Source: an uncultured Sphingomonas sp.
Lineage (GTDB): Bacteria > Pseudomonadota > Alphaproteobacteria > Sphingomonadales > Sphingomonadaceae
DNA length: 35,365 nt
NCBI GenBank assembly: GCA_902806275.1
Contig: CADCVY010000079.1
Span: forward strand, 1 to 35,365
Direction of reading: 5' to 3'
In this document: piece by piece, positions 27,709 through 35,365 of the stretch
How positions within the stretch are numbered: position 1 is the first letter of the stretch
Layout of the letters: each line of letters starts with the position of its first letter
Position numbers and translations under genes: made by a program
The notes under the pieces: generated by a model
What the model was told of the DNA's origin: nothing
Databases searched by the model: none
What the model saw: only the letters and a program-made list of their open reading frames with translations

Positions 27709-28272
27709 GTGGACGTTCGGGTCGCGGGTCATCAGGTCGAAACCGGGGAATCATTGCGGGCGCATGCGGAAACCCGCATGGCCGAGATCACTGAAAAATA
27801 CTTCTCCCGCTCGATCGGGGCGAACGTGACCTTCGGCCGCGGGCCGAATAACGATTACCGCTGCGACATCATTGCACCAGTCGCGCAAGGCGTGGTGTTG
27901 AAAGCGAGCCACGGCGCGCGTGAGGCGGACATCGCTTTCAACGGTGCCGCGGACCGAATTGAAAAGCAGCTTCGCCGTTATGCCAAGCGCCTGCGTGAGC
28001 ATCGCGCGGACGAGGCCCTGCCGTTCACAGAAAATGCGGGTTACACGGTCTTTTCAGGCGCTGGCGACAACGATCAGGAGGAGCTCGCTCCGGCGATCGT
28101 CGCGGAAACGCGGGTCGACATTCCCGAGACCAGCGTGTCCGACGCCGTGATGCTGATGGACCTGCGCAATACGACGGCACTGATGTTCAAGAACGGCGCG
28201 ACCGGCGATCTCAACATGATCTATCGCCGCGATGACGGAAATATCGGATGGGTTGAGCCGCAGTCGGCCTGA
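27709..28272 (+). CDS. hpf: Ribosome hibernation-promoting factor (long form)
   Basis: VRVAGHQVETGESLRAHAETRMAEITEKYF; C-terminal SVSDAVMLMDLRNTTALMFKNGATGDLNMIYRRDDGNIGWVEP. Confidence 0.93.
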   Translation: MDVRVAGHQVETGESLRAHAETRMAEITEKYFSRSIGANVTFGRGPNNDYRCDIIAPVAQGVVLKASHGAREADIAFNGAADRIEKQLRRYAKRLREHRADEALPFTENAGYTVFSGAGDNDQEELAPAIVAETRVDIPETSVSDAVMLMDLRNTTALMFKNGATGDLNMIYRRDDGNIGWVEPQSA

Positions 28273-28335
28273 CTCCATCTTCTAAGCCGCGGCAAGGAGT
28301 GCGAGCGGTCGCCTAGAGGTATTGAGTACAGCCGC

Positions 28336-28800
28336 ATGCATCTTTCCGCATTTCTCGACTTCGATGCGATCAAGACCACGCTTCCCGGCGGCAACAAGCG
28401 TTCGCTGCTGCAGCAAGTGGCGAACCTTGCCGCACACCGGCTCGGCATCGACGCGGCGCCGATCGCCGCAAGCGTCGTCGACCGGGAACAGCTCGGGTCG
28501 ACCGGATTCGGGCAAGGCGTCGCGATCCCGCACGCTAAGATCGAGGGGCTGGCCCGCATCTATTGCCTGTTCGCGAGGCTCGCCGAACCGATCGACTACA
28601 AGGCGATCGATGGCCGTCCGGTTGACCTCGTGTTCCTGCTCCTCTCGCCACCGGATGCGGGCGCCGAGCACCTGAAGGCGCTTGCCGCGATCAGCCGGGT
28701 CACCCGCCAGGTCGCGACGCTTGAGCAGATGCGCGGCGCCCGCAGCCGCGACGCACTCACCGCGGTGCTGATGGGCGCGGATGAACGCGACGCCGCCTGA
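28336..28800 (+). CDS. ptsN: PTS IIA-like nitrogen-regulatory protein PtsN
   Basis: REQLGSTGFGQGVAIPHAKIEGL active-site region; VDLVFLLLSPPDAGAEHLKALAAISR. Confidence 0.94.
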   Translation: MHLSAFLDFDAIKTTLPGGNKRSLLQQVANLAAHRLGIDAAPIAASVVDREQLGSTGFGQGVAIPHAKIEGLARIYCLFARLAEPIDYKAIDGRPVDLVFLLLSPPDAGAEHLKALAAISRVTRQVATLEQMRGARSRDALTAVLMGADERDAA

Positions 28801-28809
28801 GCCGCGGCA

Positions 28810-29154
28810 GTGACGAACGACCGGTTGGCGGCGCATATCGAAGTCGGCGCCATCGTGCGCCGGGCGCAAGCGGCCGGGGATTTCGCGACAATCCTGCGCA
28901 AGGGCGATGCGGAGCGGGGCTCGGTGCTCCTCGTCGTCAGCAGCCGCGGGCGGCATGTCGCCTGCCTGGAGCGCGTCCTGAGCGCAGCAGGCAGCTACTC
29001 CTGGCAGCAGGTTGGGCCGACCGAATCGGTAAGTTCCGCCGAAATAGCGGCGTTCCTCACGAAGCGGGCACGGTTCGACGAGGATTCCTGGGCCGTCGAA
29101 CTGGACATCGCGGACGCCGAACGGTTCATCGCTGAAACGACCGCCGTGGGTTGA
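28810..29154 (+). CDS. DUF1491 family protein
   Basis: AHIEVGAIVRRAQAAGDFATILRKGDAERGSVLLVV...; FDEDSWAVELDIADAERFI typical of DUF1491. Confidence 0.83.
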   Translation: MTNDRLAAHIEVGAIVRRAQAAGDFATILRKGDAERGSVLLVVSSRGRHVACLERVLSAAGSYSWQQVGPTESVSSAEIAAFLTKRARFDEDSWAVELDIADAERFIAETTAVG

Positions 29155-29331
29155 CCCCGTCGTTCATGCGGCAGAAACCGGCCTCAACAACAAGAGCGGG
29201 GGGCATTCAGCACGGTAATAAGCCGGCAGATGCCACGCGAGACGGGGAACATCCTTGGGGCACCGGCGGAAGTAATCGCCACTATATTGCCTGTCGTTTA
29301 ATGGACGTTCACCGCACGCTTAGCGGTACCG

Positions 29332-29982
29332 ATGCTTATTTCACTTCGATCTGCGCTGTGCACATGTGCTGCGCTCACGATTGCATTGATTGCACCCGCC
29401 CAGGCCGAGCCGGCCATTGAGCCCTTGCTCCCGGTCACGAGCGCCGACCTGCCGCGGGTCGCCGTACCGGAACTGCTTACCAATGACGCCGAAGCGCCCC
29501 TTGCAGAGGCCGCACCCGAGGTCGGCGAGGCTGACTCGGCGCCCGCACCGCAGGTTACGCGCCCAGCCGCCAATCTGACGGCGATGGTTGCCGACCTTCG
29601 TTCATCCGAGCCCGGCAGCCGCGAGCTCGAATGCCTCGCCACGGGCATCTATTTCGAATCCAAGAGCGAGCCGCTGAGCGGCCAGCTCGCCGTCGGCAAG
29701 GTGATCGCCAATAGGGCGAACTCCGGCGGCCGCTTTCCGTCCTCCTATTGCGGCGTGCTGTTCCAGCGCGGCCAATTTTCCTTCATCCGCGGCCGCTCGT
29801 TGCCGTCGGTTCCGCGCGGCAGCAAGCAATGGCAGACCGCCGTCGGCGTGGCCAAGGTGGTCGATCAGGAGTTGCATGTGTCGCCGGTCGGCAAGGCGCT
29901 GTTCTTCCATGCGCGCTACGTGTCACCACGCTGGCGCCTGAAGCGGGTCGCCGCAGTCGGCAATCACATCTTCTACCGTTAA
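29332..29982 (+). CDS. Cell wall hydrolase, SleB-like (Hydrolase_2)
   Basis: LECLATGIYFESKSEPLSGQLAVGKVIANRANSGGRFPSSYCGVLFQRGQFSFIRG; N-terminal signal peptide. Confidence 0.92.
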   Translation: MLISLRSALCTCAALTIALIAPAQAEPAIEPLLPVTSADLPRVAVPELLTNDAEAPLAEAAPEVGEADSAPAPQVTRPAANLTAMVADLRSSEPGSRELECLATGIYFESKSEPLSGQLAVGKVIANRANSGGRFPSSYCGVLFQRGQFSFIRGRSLPSVPRGSKQWQTAVGVAKVVDQELHVSPVGKALFFHARYVSPRWRLKRVAAVGNHIFYR

Positions 29983-30055
29983 GCGGGTCTTCGAAAGCGG
30001 GTGGGCCGGGACCATTGCGCTTTGCGGCGATCCCGTTTCGTTCTAGTCGTGGAGC

Positions 30056-30541
30056 ATGGCTACCGCTCCCGAGTCTCCCTGTTTCATCGACGCAACGCCG
30101 GTGGCGACCGATGTCGCGCGGGGTGTGACGCGCCTGTTCTGCCGCCAGGACCTGTTCGCCATCTGCGAAATGCCACTGCCGAACGGGCGCCGCGCCGACC
30201 TGATGGCGATAGACGCCAAAGGCGGCTTGACCATCGTCGAGATCAAGGTCGCCAAGGCGGACCTCGCCGGCGACTGCAAATGGACCGACTATCTCGACTA
30301 TTGCGACCGCTTCTTCTGGGCGGTGCCCCCGGCGCTCGCGGCCATGCTCGAGCAGGATCGGTACCTGCCAGACGAAGCGGGCCTGATCGTCGCCGACCGC
30401 TACGACGCCGCCATCGTCCGCCAGGCGGCCGATCGCCCGCTTGCTCCGGCACGGCGCAAGGCCGAAGTGCTACGCTTCGCGCGGCGGGCGGCGCGGCGTC
30501 TGTCGGCGCAGATCGACCCCTCGTTTGGCGACGCCTGCTAG
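30056..30541 (+). CDS. mmcB: MmcB-family DNA repair protein
   Basis: DVARGVTRLFCRQDLFAICEMPLPNGRRADLMAID..IVEIKVAKADLAGDCKWTDYLDYCDRFFWAVP. Confidence 0.9.
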   Translation: MATAPESPCFIDATPVATDVARGVTRLFCRQDLFAICEMPLPNGRRADLMAIDAKGGLTIVEIKVAKADLAGDCKWTDYLDYCDRFFWAVPPALAAMLEQDRYLPDEAGLIVADRYDAAIVRQAADRPLAPARRKAEVLRFARRAARRLSAQIDPSFGDAC

Positions 30542-31131
30542 CGGCTGGCCGCCGCCGGCACCTTGGGCTTTTTCGCTTCGATCAGCTGCAGGATTTGCCG
30601 CGAGCGGGTGTCCCGCAGAGCATAGTCGCGCGCTGAAAACCCGGCCGCCGAATCCGTCTTGTCGGGGTTGGCGCCGGCAGTCAGCAGGCGCCGGACCAAC
30701 TGGGCGCTGCGCTGCTGAACCGCAACGATCAAGGCCGTTTCGCCCATCCTGTTCGTGGCATCGACTTTTGCGCCCATTTCGAGCAGCCAATCGGCCGCGT
30801 CCTCGAAGCCGGTCCGGGCCGCCACGATCAGCGGCGTGTCGCCACTCTTGCCGGCAAGATTGGGATCGGCGCCTTTGGTCAGCAGGAAGCCGGTCCACTG
30901 GTCGTCCTCGCGGGCAATGGCGATGATCAGCGGTGTGTTGCCGTCACCGTCGCGGACGTTGAGGATTCCCGGCGGGTTCGATTCGATCAGCGCGTTGGCC
31001 TTGGCTCCGTCCCGTTCCCGAACGGCGCTCAGGAACTCGGAACCGGCGGGTGGGCTCGCAGCGGCTCCCTGGGGCTGCGCCACGAGCAGGCCGAACACTG
31101 TCGCAGCGTAGAGGAAGTGCAATGTCTTCAC
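30538..31131 (-). CDS. Secreted ankyrin-repeat protein
   Basis: Signal peptide; repeats GNTPLIIAIAREDDQWTGFLLTKGADPNLAG, GDTPLIVAARTGFEDAADWLLEMGAKVDATN, GETALIVAVQQRSAQLVRRLLTAGANPDKTD. Confidence 0.92.
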   Translation of the reverse strand: MKTLHFLYAATVFGLLVAQPQGAAASPPAGSEFLSAVRERDGAKANALIESNPPGILNVRDGDGNTPLIIAIAREDDQWTGFLLTKGADPNLAGKSGDTPLIVAARTGFEDAADWLLEMGAKVDATNRMGETALIVAVQQRSAQLVRRLLTAGANPDKTDSAAGFSARDYALRDTRSRQILQLIEAKKPKVPAAASR

Positions 31132-31193
31132 AGGCTTGACCCCCGGTTGCCGGCTTGATCGCCAGCGGATAGCAGAGCAAGGGTGGCCTTGTC

Positions 31194-31631
31194 ATGAATG
31201 CTCGCACGGTCTTTTGGGAACAGCCGCTCCAGTCGCTCGACCGCGGGGAGTGGGAAGCTTTGTGCGACGGCTGCGGCCGCTGCTGCCTGCACAAGCTCGA
31301 GGATGAGGAAACCGGCCTGCTGTATGCGACCAATGTCGCGTGCAAGCTCCTCGACCGCCGCAACGGCCAATGTCTCAGCTACCGCAACCGCAAAAAGCTG
31401 GTGGCCGATTGCGTCAGGCTTGATCCCGACAACCTGGATGCGCTCGACTGGCTGCCGGAAACTTGCGCTTACCGCTTGCGGGCAGCCGGCCAGCCGCTGC
31501 CCCAGTGGCACCATCTGATTTCCGGCAGCCGCGAGACGGTGCACGAGGCCGGCCAGTCGACCCGCGGCTGGACGGTCAGCGAAGAGGATGCGGGGGAGCT
31601 CGAGTGGCATGTGGTCGAGCGGCCGATCTGA
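31194..31631 (+). CDS. YcgN-family cysteine cluster protein (UPF0260)
   Basis: [32 protein letters not shown]...[35 protein letters not shown]. Confidence 0.95.
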   Translation: MNARTVFWEQPLQSLDRGEWEALCDGCGRCCLHKLEDEETGLLYATNVACKLLDRRNGQCLSYRNRKKLVADCVRLDPDNLDALDWLPETCAYRLRAAGQPLPQWHHLISGSRETVHEAGQSTRGWTVSEEDAGELEWHVVERPI

Positions 31632-32325
31632 AGCATCGCTCGAGGCGGCGCTGCCGGTGCCGATCGACATCCGCCCGATCCGTTCCGCCAGGCGCCTGCG
31701 CCTGCGCTTCGATGAAAGCTCCGGCACCCTCAAGCTGACCTGCCCGGTGCGCACGGGACGCCGCGCAGCTCTGGCCTGGGCGCTCGATCAGCGCGAGTGG
31801 ATCGAAGCCCAGCTGCGCCGGTCGCTGCCGCCGCTGCCGTTCGCCGACGGCATCAGCATCCCGCTCGAAGGCACGGATGTACGGCTGGAGTGGGTTGCCG
31901 GCGGGTCGCGCACCCCGGCGCTGGTTGAGGGGGTTTTGCGGTGTGGCGGTCCGCAATCGGGGTTCGACCGGCGCATCGAGGGCTACCTGAGGGGTTATGC
32001 GCTCAAGACCATGTCGCGCGAGGTTGGCGAATATGCCGCGGCAGCCGGAGCGAGCGTGAGCGGAGTGTCGGTGGGCGACCCCGCCAGCCGGTGGGGAAGC
32101 TGTTCGTCGCAGCGCCGGATCAGGCTCAGCTGGCGCCTGATCCTCGCGCCGCCGAACGTGCGCCGCTACGTCGTCGCTCACGAAGTGGCGCACCTCGTCC
32201 ATCTCAACCACGGCCCGGAGTTCAAGGCGCTCGAAGCGCGGCTGTTCGGTTCCGGGATCGGCGAAGCCAAGGCTGCGTTACGGCGTGTCGGACCGCGGAT
32301 CCGAAGGGTCGGGCTTCGGGTCTGA
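31609..32325 (+). CDS. YgjP-like M48/DUF45 metallopeptidase
   Basis: [49 protein letters not shown] (HExxH); start uncertain (ORF opens at 31588). Confidence 0.92.
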   Translation: MWSSGRSEASLEAALPVPIDIRPIRSARRLRLRFDESSGTLKLTCPVRTGRRAALAWALDQREWIEAQLRRSLPPLPFADGISIPLEGTDVRLEWVAGGSRTPALVEGVLRCGGPQSGFDRRIEGYLRGYALKTMSREVGEYAAAAGASVSGVSVGDPASRWGSCSSQRRIRLSWRLILAPPNVRRYVVAHEVAHLVHLNHGPEFKALEARLFGSGIGEAKAALRRVGPRIRRVGLRV

Positions 32326-34380
32326 CTGCGGGTCGGCGGGCGGCTGCTGGGGTTGCTGAGGCTGCTGCTGCGGCGGAAGCACCTGGTCGAGCCACTGCTG
32401 GCTCGGCTCGCCGGTGCCGTCGGGGCGTACCATTGGCTGCTGCTGCGGAATTCCGCCTTCGGAGGGCAGCGGCAAGGGCATGCCGTTTTCGTCGACCATA
32501 GGAGGCGGCATGCCAGGATCGAGCGGGACATCGCCGAACACCTGCTCTTCCGGCGTCAGCTGCCAGTCGGGGATCGGCACCTGCGTCTCGAACGGCTGCA
32601 CCGGCCGCTTGGCGACAGCCACGGTCATGAAGTCGTGAAAGGCGCGCGCCGGCGCCGTGCCGCCCTGCAAGCCGGCGATCGGCCTGGCGTCGTCGCGGCC
32701 CATCCACACGCCGGTGGTCAGGCCGCTTGAGAAACCGATGAACCATCCGTCCTTGTTGGAACTGGTGGTCCCGGTCTTGCCGGCGACGGGCCGGCCGATC
32801 TGCGCCGCGCTCCCAGTTCCAGTCAGCACCGCCGACTGCAAGAGGTCGGTCATTTCCGCTGCAACCCACGGCGCCACCAGCACGCGCTCGTCGCCCCCGC
32901 TGTGCTGGTAGAGCAGGCGCCCTTCGGCAGTTACCACCTTGCGGATGCCATAGGGCATCACCGCAACGCCCTTGTTCGACACCGCGGCAAAGGCGCGGGT
33001 CATGTCGATCAGTCGGACGTCGCTGGTACCCAGGACCATGGAGGGGAACACCGAGATCGGCGTTGTAATGCCGAAGCGCCGCGCCATGTCGGCGATGGTG
33101 GAAAAGCCGAGCTGGGCGCCGATCTTGGCGCTGACCGTATTGATCGAGCGCGAGAACGCTTCGCGCAAGGTCACCGGGCCGAGGTTGGTGCGGGTCGAGT
33201 TGCGCGGCGTCCAGCCGTCGATGGTCACCGGTGAATCAACAATCGAGTCGGTGGGCTTCATCCCCGATTCGAGGGCGGTCAGATAGACGAACAGCTTGAA
33301 CGCCGATCCCGGCTGCCGGGTCGCCTGCGTGGCGCGGTTATAGATCGAGTTGATGTAGTCCTTGCCGCCGACCATGGCGCGAACCGCTCCGTCGCGGTCG
33401 ATCGCCACTAGCGCGCCTTGCGCGCCGCGCGGTGCATTGCGGCCGATGGCGCGTTCCGCGGCGGTCTGCATCGATGGGTTCAATGTGGTCCAAACGTCGA
33501 TGGGTTCCGAAGTCTCGTCGATCAGAGTGTCCAGCTGGGGGATCGCCCAGTCGGTGAAATAGCGCACGCTGTTCTGCCGCGTGGTCGGCTGAATGCGGAT
33601 CTGCGCCGGGTCAATGGAGGCCGCGGCGTCGCTACCGATGAAACCGTTGTCGACCATCGACTTGAGGACAACGTCGGAACGTTGGCGGGCGGCTTCGGCA
33701 TCGGCGGTCGGCGCATAGTTCGACGGCGCCTTGACCAGCCCGGCGATGATTGCCGATTCACCCAGGCTCAGCCGCTCGGCGCCATGACCGAAGAAGCGGC
33801 GCGAAGCGGCATCGATCCCGTATGCTCCGCCGCCGAAGTAGACGCGGTTGAGATAGAGTTCGAGGATCTGATCCTTGCTGAACTTGCGCTCGATCGCCAA
33901 CGCGAGGATCATCTCCTTGAGCTTGCGGCCGAACGTACGGGTGTTGGTCAGGAAGATGTTGCGCGCGAGCTGCTGCGTGATGGTCGACCCGCCCTGGCGC
34001 CACTGGCCGGTCTGTCCGCGCACCTTGATCGAGCGGGCGATGCCGATCGGGTCGACCCCGATGTGGCCGCGGAAGCGGCGGTCCTCGACGGCGATCATCG
34101 CCGCCCGCATTTCGGCCGGGATCTGCTCGTACGGCAGCCATTTGCCGAAGCTCGGGCCAAGGGACACAAGCACGGCGCCGTTGACGGCGCGAACCCGGAT
34201 CATCTGCCCGAGGTCGGAGCGCTGGGTGAGCTGCGAGTAGCTCGGCAGGTAGGCGGTGGCGACCGCAACCGCCACGATCAGACCGAGAAGCCCGAGCAGC
34301 GCCGCATAGGCGAGCCCCTTTGCCACCCCGCCGAATGTCAGGCGCCTGGACGCGGCGGTTGCTTGGGGCGTTCGAGCCAT
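32278..34380 (-). CDS. Penicillin-binding protein 1A (bifunctional transglycosylase/transpeptidase)
   Basis: AVEDRRFRGHIGVDPIGIARS, GGSTITQQLARN; TRQPGSAFKLFVY (SxxK), SINTVSAK (SxN), GKTGTTSSNKDGWFIGF (KTG); P/Q-rich C-terminal tail. Confidence 0.96.
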   Translation of the reverse strand: MARTPQATAASRRLTFGGVAKGLAYAALLGLLGLIVAVAVATAYLPSYSQLTQRSDLGQMIRVRAVNGAVLVSLGPSFGKWLPYEQIPAEMRAAMIAVEDRRFRGHIGVDPIGIARSIKVRGQTGQWRQGGSTITQQLARNIFLTNTRTFGRKLKEMILALAIERKFSKDQILELYLNRVYFGGGAYGIDAASRRFFGHGAERLSLGESAIIAGLVKAPSNYAPTADAEAARQRSDVVLKSMVDNGFIGSDAAASIDPAQIRIQPTTRQNSVRYFTDWAIPQLDTLIDETSEPIDVWTTLNPSMQTAAERAIGRNAPRGAQGALVAIDRDGAVRAMVGGKDYINSIYNRATQATRQPGSAFKLFVYLTALESGMKPTDSIVDSPVTIDGWTPRNSTRTNLGPVTLREAFSRSINTVSAKIGAQLGFSTIADMARRFGITTPISVFPSMVLGTSDVRLIDMTRAFAAVSNKGVAVMPYGIRKVVTAEGRLLYQHSGGDERVLVAPWVAAEMTDLLQSAVLTGTGSAAQIGRPVAGKTGTTSSNKDGWFIGFSSGLTTGVWMGRDDARPIAGLQGGTAPARAFHDFMTVAVAKRPVQPFETQVPIPDWQLTPEEQVFGDVPLDPGMPPPMVDENGMPLPLPSEGGIPQQQPMVRPDGTGEPSQQWLDQVLPPQQQPQQPQQPPADPQSDPKPDPSDPRSDTP

Positions 34381-34515
34381 TCAGCCGCAGGGATAGGAAG
34401 TCGCGGGGCCACCGACAATAGTGCAGCTGCCATTCGCCTTGGCGCTTGAGTGGTAACAGTGCGGTTAGCGCGGCTTTAACCCTGTTTTAGCGTCTCGGGC
34501 CTAGGCCAACCGACG

Positions 34516-35040
34516 ATGGGCCGCGTTCGACCTTTTGCCTTCGGGCTTGCAGCAGGTGCTGCGGTCGCCGCCGGTTCACCGCCGGCGCGCGGGCAATGCC
34601 GCTTGTGCGATGCGCGGACGATGATGGTGACGGTCGACCAGAGCGCAAAGGACGTCGCCCTTGAAATCGAGAGCAGCATCGACTTCGGCCGGCTGGTCGT
34701 CGCTGCCGTCGGCGAAGGCAGCGCAACGCTCCGTCCTGACGGTTCCGCCACGGCCAGCGGCTCCGTGGCCGAGCCAGGCAGCCGCGCGATGGTGGGAAGT
34801 GCGGTGATCCACGGGCAGCCGGGGAAAGCCGTGCGCGTGATCTTGCCGGCTCGGATCGTTCTGACTGCGGTAACCGGCGGCGAGATCGTGTTCGAAGAGG
34901 TTGCGAGCGACTTGCCGTCGCAACCGCGCCTCGATTCCGCAGGGCGCCTGGCCTTCCGCTTTGGCGGGCGGCTGCGGGTCAGCGGCGATGCCGAAGGCCA
35001 GTATCGCGGCGACCTCCCGATCCTCGTCGAATACCCCTGA
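34516..35040 (+). CDS. DUF4402 domain-containing secreted protein
   Basis: Signal peptide; SIDFGRLVVAA..GSATLRPDGSATASGSVA...; PRLDSAGRLAFRFGGRLRVSGDAEGQYRGDLPILVEY typical of the DUF4402 C-terminus. Confidence 0.87.
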   Translation: MGRVRPFAFGLAAGAAVAAGSPPARGQCRLCDARTMMVTVDQSAKDVALEIESSIDFGRLVVAAVGEGSATLRPDGSATASGSVAEPGSRAMVGSAVIHGQPGKAVRVILPARIVLTAVTGGEIVFEEVASDLPSQPRLDSAGRLAFRFGGRLRVSGDAEGQYRGDLPILVEYP

Positions 35041-35195
35041 CACAACGACCCAATCCGACGCGGACCGAAGCCTAACGCCGCTTTAACCAAGCCCTTGAGG
35101 GAAGCCGTAAGCGGGCAGGGTTAATGGGGGTGGCACGGACGGCCGGACTCAGCTCGGACAGCCGGCCAAACTCGGAACAGTGGGGATACTTACGC

Positions 35196-35365
35196 ATGAC
35201 CAAGCTTCTTCGTTACACGCCGCTCGCCGCCACCGTAGCGGCCCTGTCGCTGACGTCGGCGCCGGCCTTTGCCGCCGCTTCGACGGCCAGCGCCAATCCG
35301 CAAGCCACTGCTCAGGCTCGCATCCTCAAGCCGCTGACCCTCAAGTCGCTGCAGAGCCTCGACCT
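35196..35365 (+). CDS. Secreted protein, probably a second DUF4402 protein (3' truncated by window edge)
   Basis: MTKLLRYTPLAATVAALSLTSAPAFAAASTASANPQATAQARILKPLTLKSLQSLD: signal peptide plus ARILKPLTL.. DUF4402-like N-terminus. Confidence 0.75.
   Translation, partial: MTKLLRYTPLAATVAALSLTSAPAFAAASTASANPQATAQARILKPLTLKSLQSLD

Noticed and set aside
33418-34449. 343-aa plus-strand ORF opposite PBP1A
   Set aside because: Shadow ORF; the minus strand carries all transglycosylase and transpeptidase motifs.
1-35365. CRISPR arrays, transposons, prophage, restriction-modification, toxin-antitoxin or other defence modules
   Set aside because: No regularly spaced repeats, transposase or phage motifs, or defence-type ORFs seen; gene content is housekeeping.

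Overview
This window looks like a gene-dense, GC-rich core chromosomal segment from an alphaproteobacterium, probably Sphingomonadales judging by gene content (FtsK, LptE-HolA, hemE-maf, MmcB, DUF4402, DUF3576, DUF1491). I annotate 37 protein genes and one tRNA-Gly(GCC). I see no CRISPR array, transposase or prophage. The most notable region is a probable chromosomal replication origin between hemE (minus strand) and maf (plus strand) at about 25481-25772. It sits at a polarity switch: nine minus-strand genes lie to the left and eight plus-strand genes to the right. It contains an AT-rich tract and one good plus several degenerate DnaA-box-like sequences. About 5-7 kb to the left are parA/parB and three parS-like palindromes (GTTYCACGTGRAAC) in the rsmG/mnmG/mnmE cluster. 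Secondary observations: every protein-coding convergent junction has zero or negative spacing; MnmG appears internally shortened; MnmE has a degenerate G4 motif; a candidate structured RNA lies between lolA and xth; a CtrA-like TTAR-N7-TTAA-type array precedes two DUF4402 genes; palindromes overlap the tRNA 3' end; and GANTC sites cluster in one divergent intergenic region. I found no clear wholly new multi-gene system. All family calls come from reading motifs and recalled family knowledge, with no database search.
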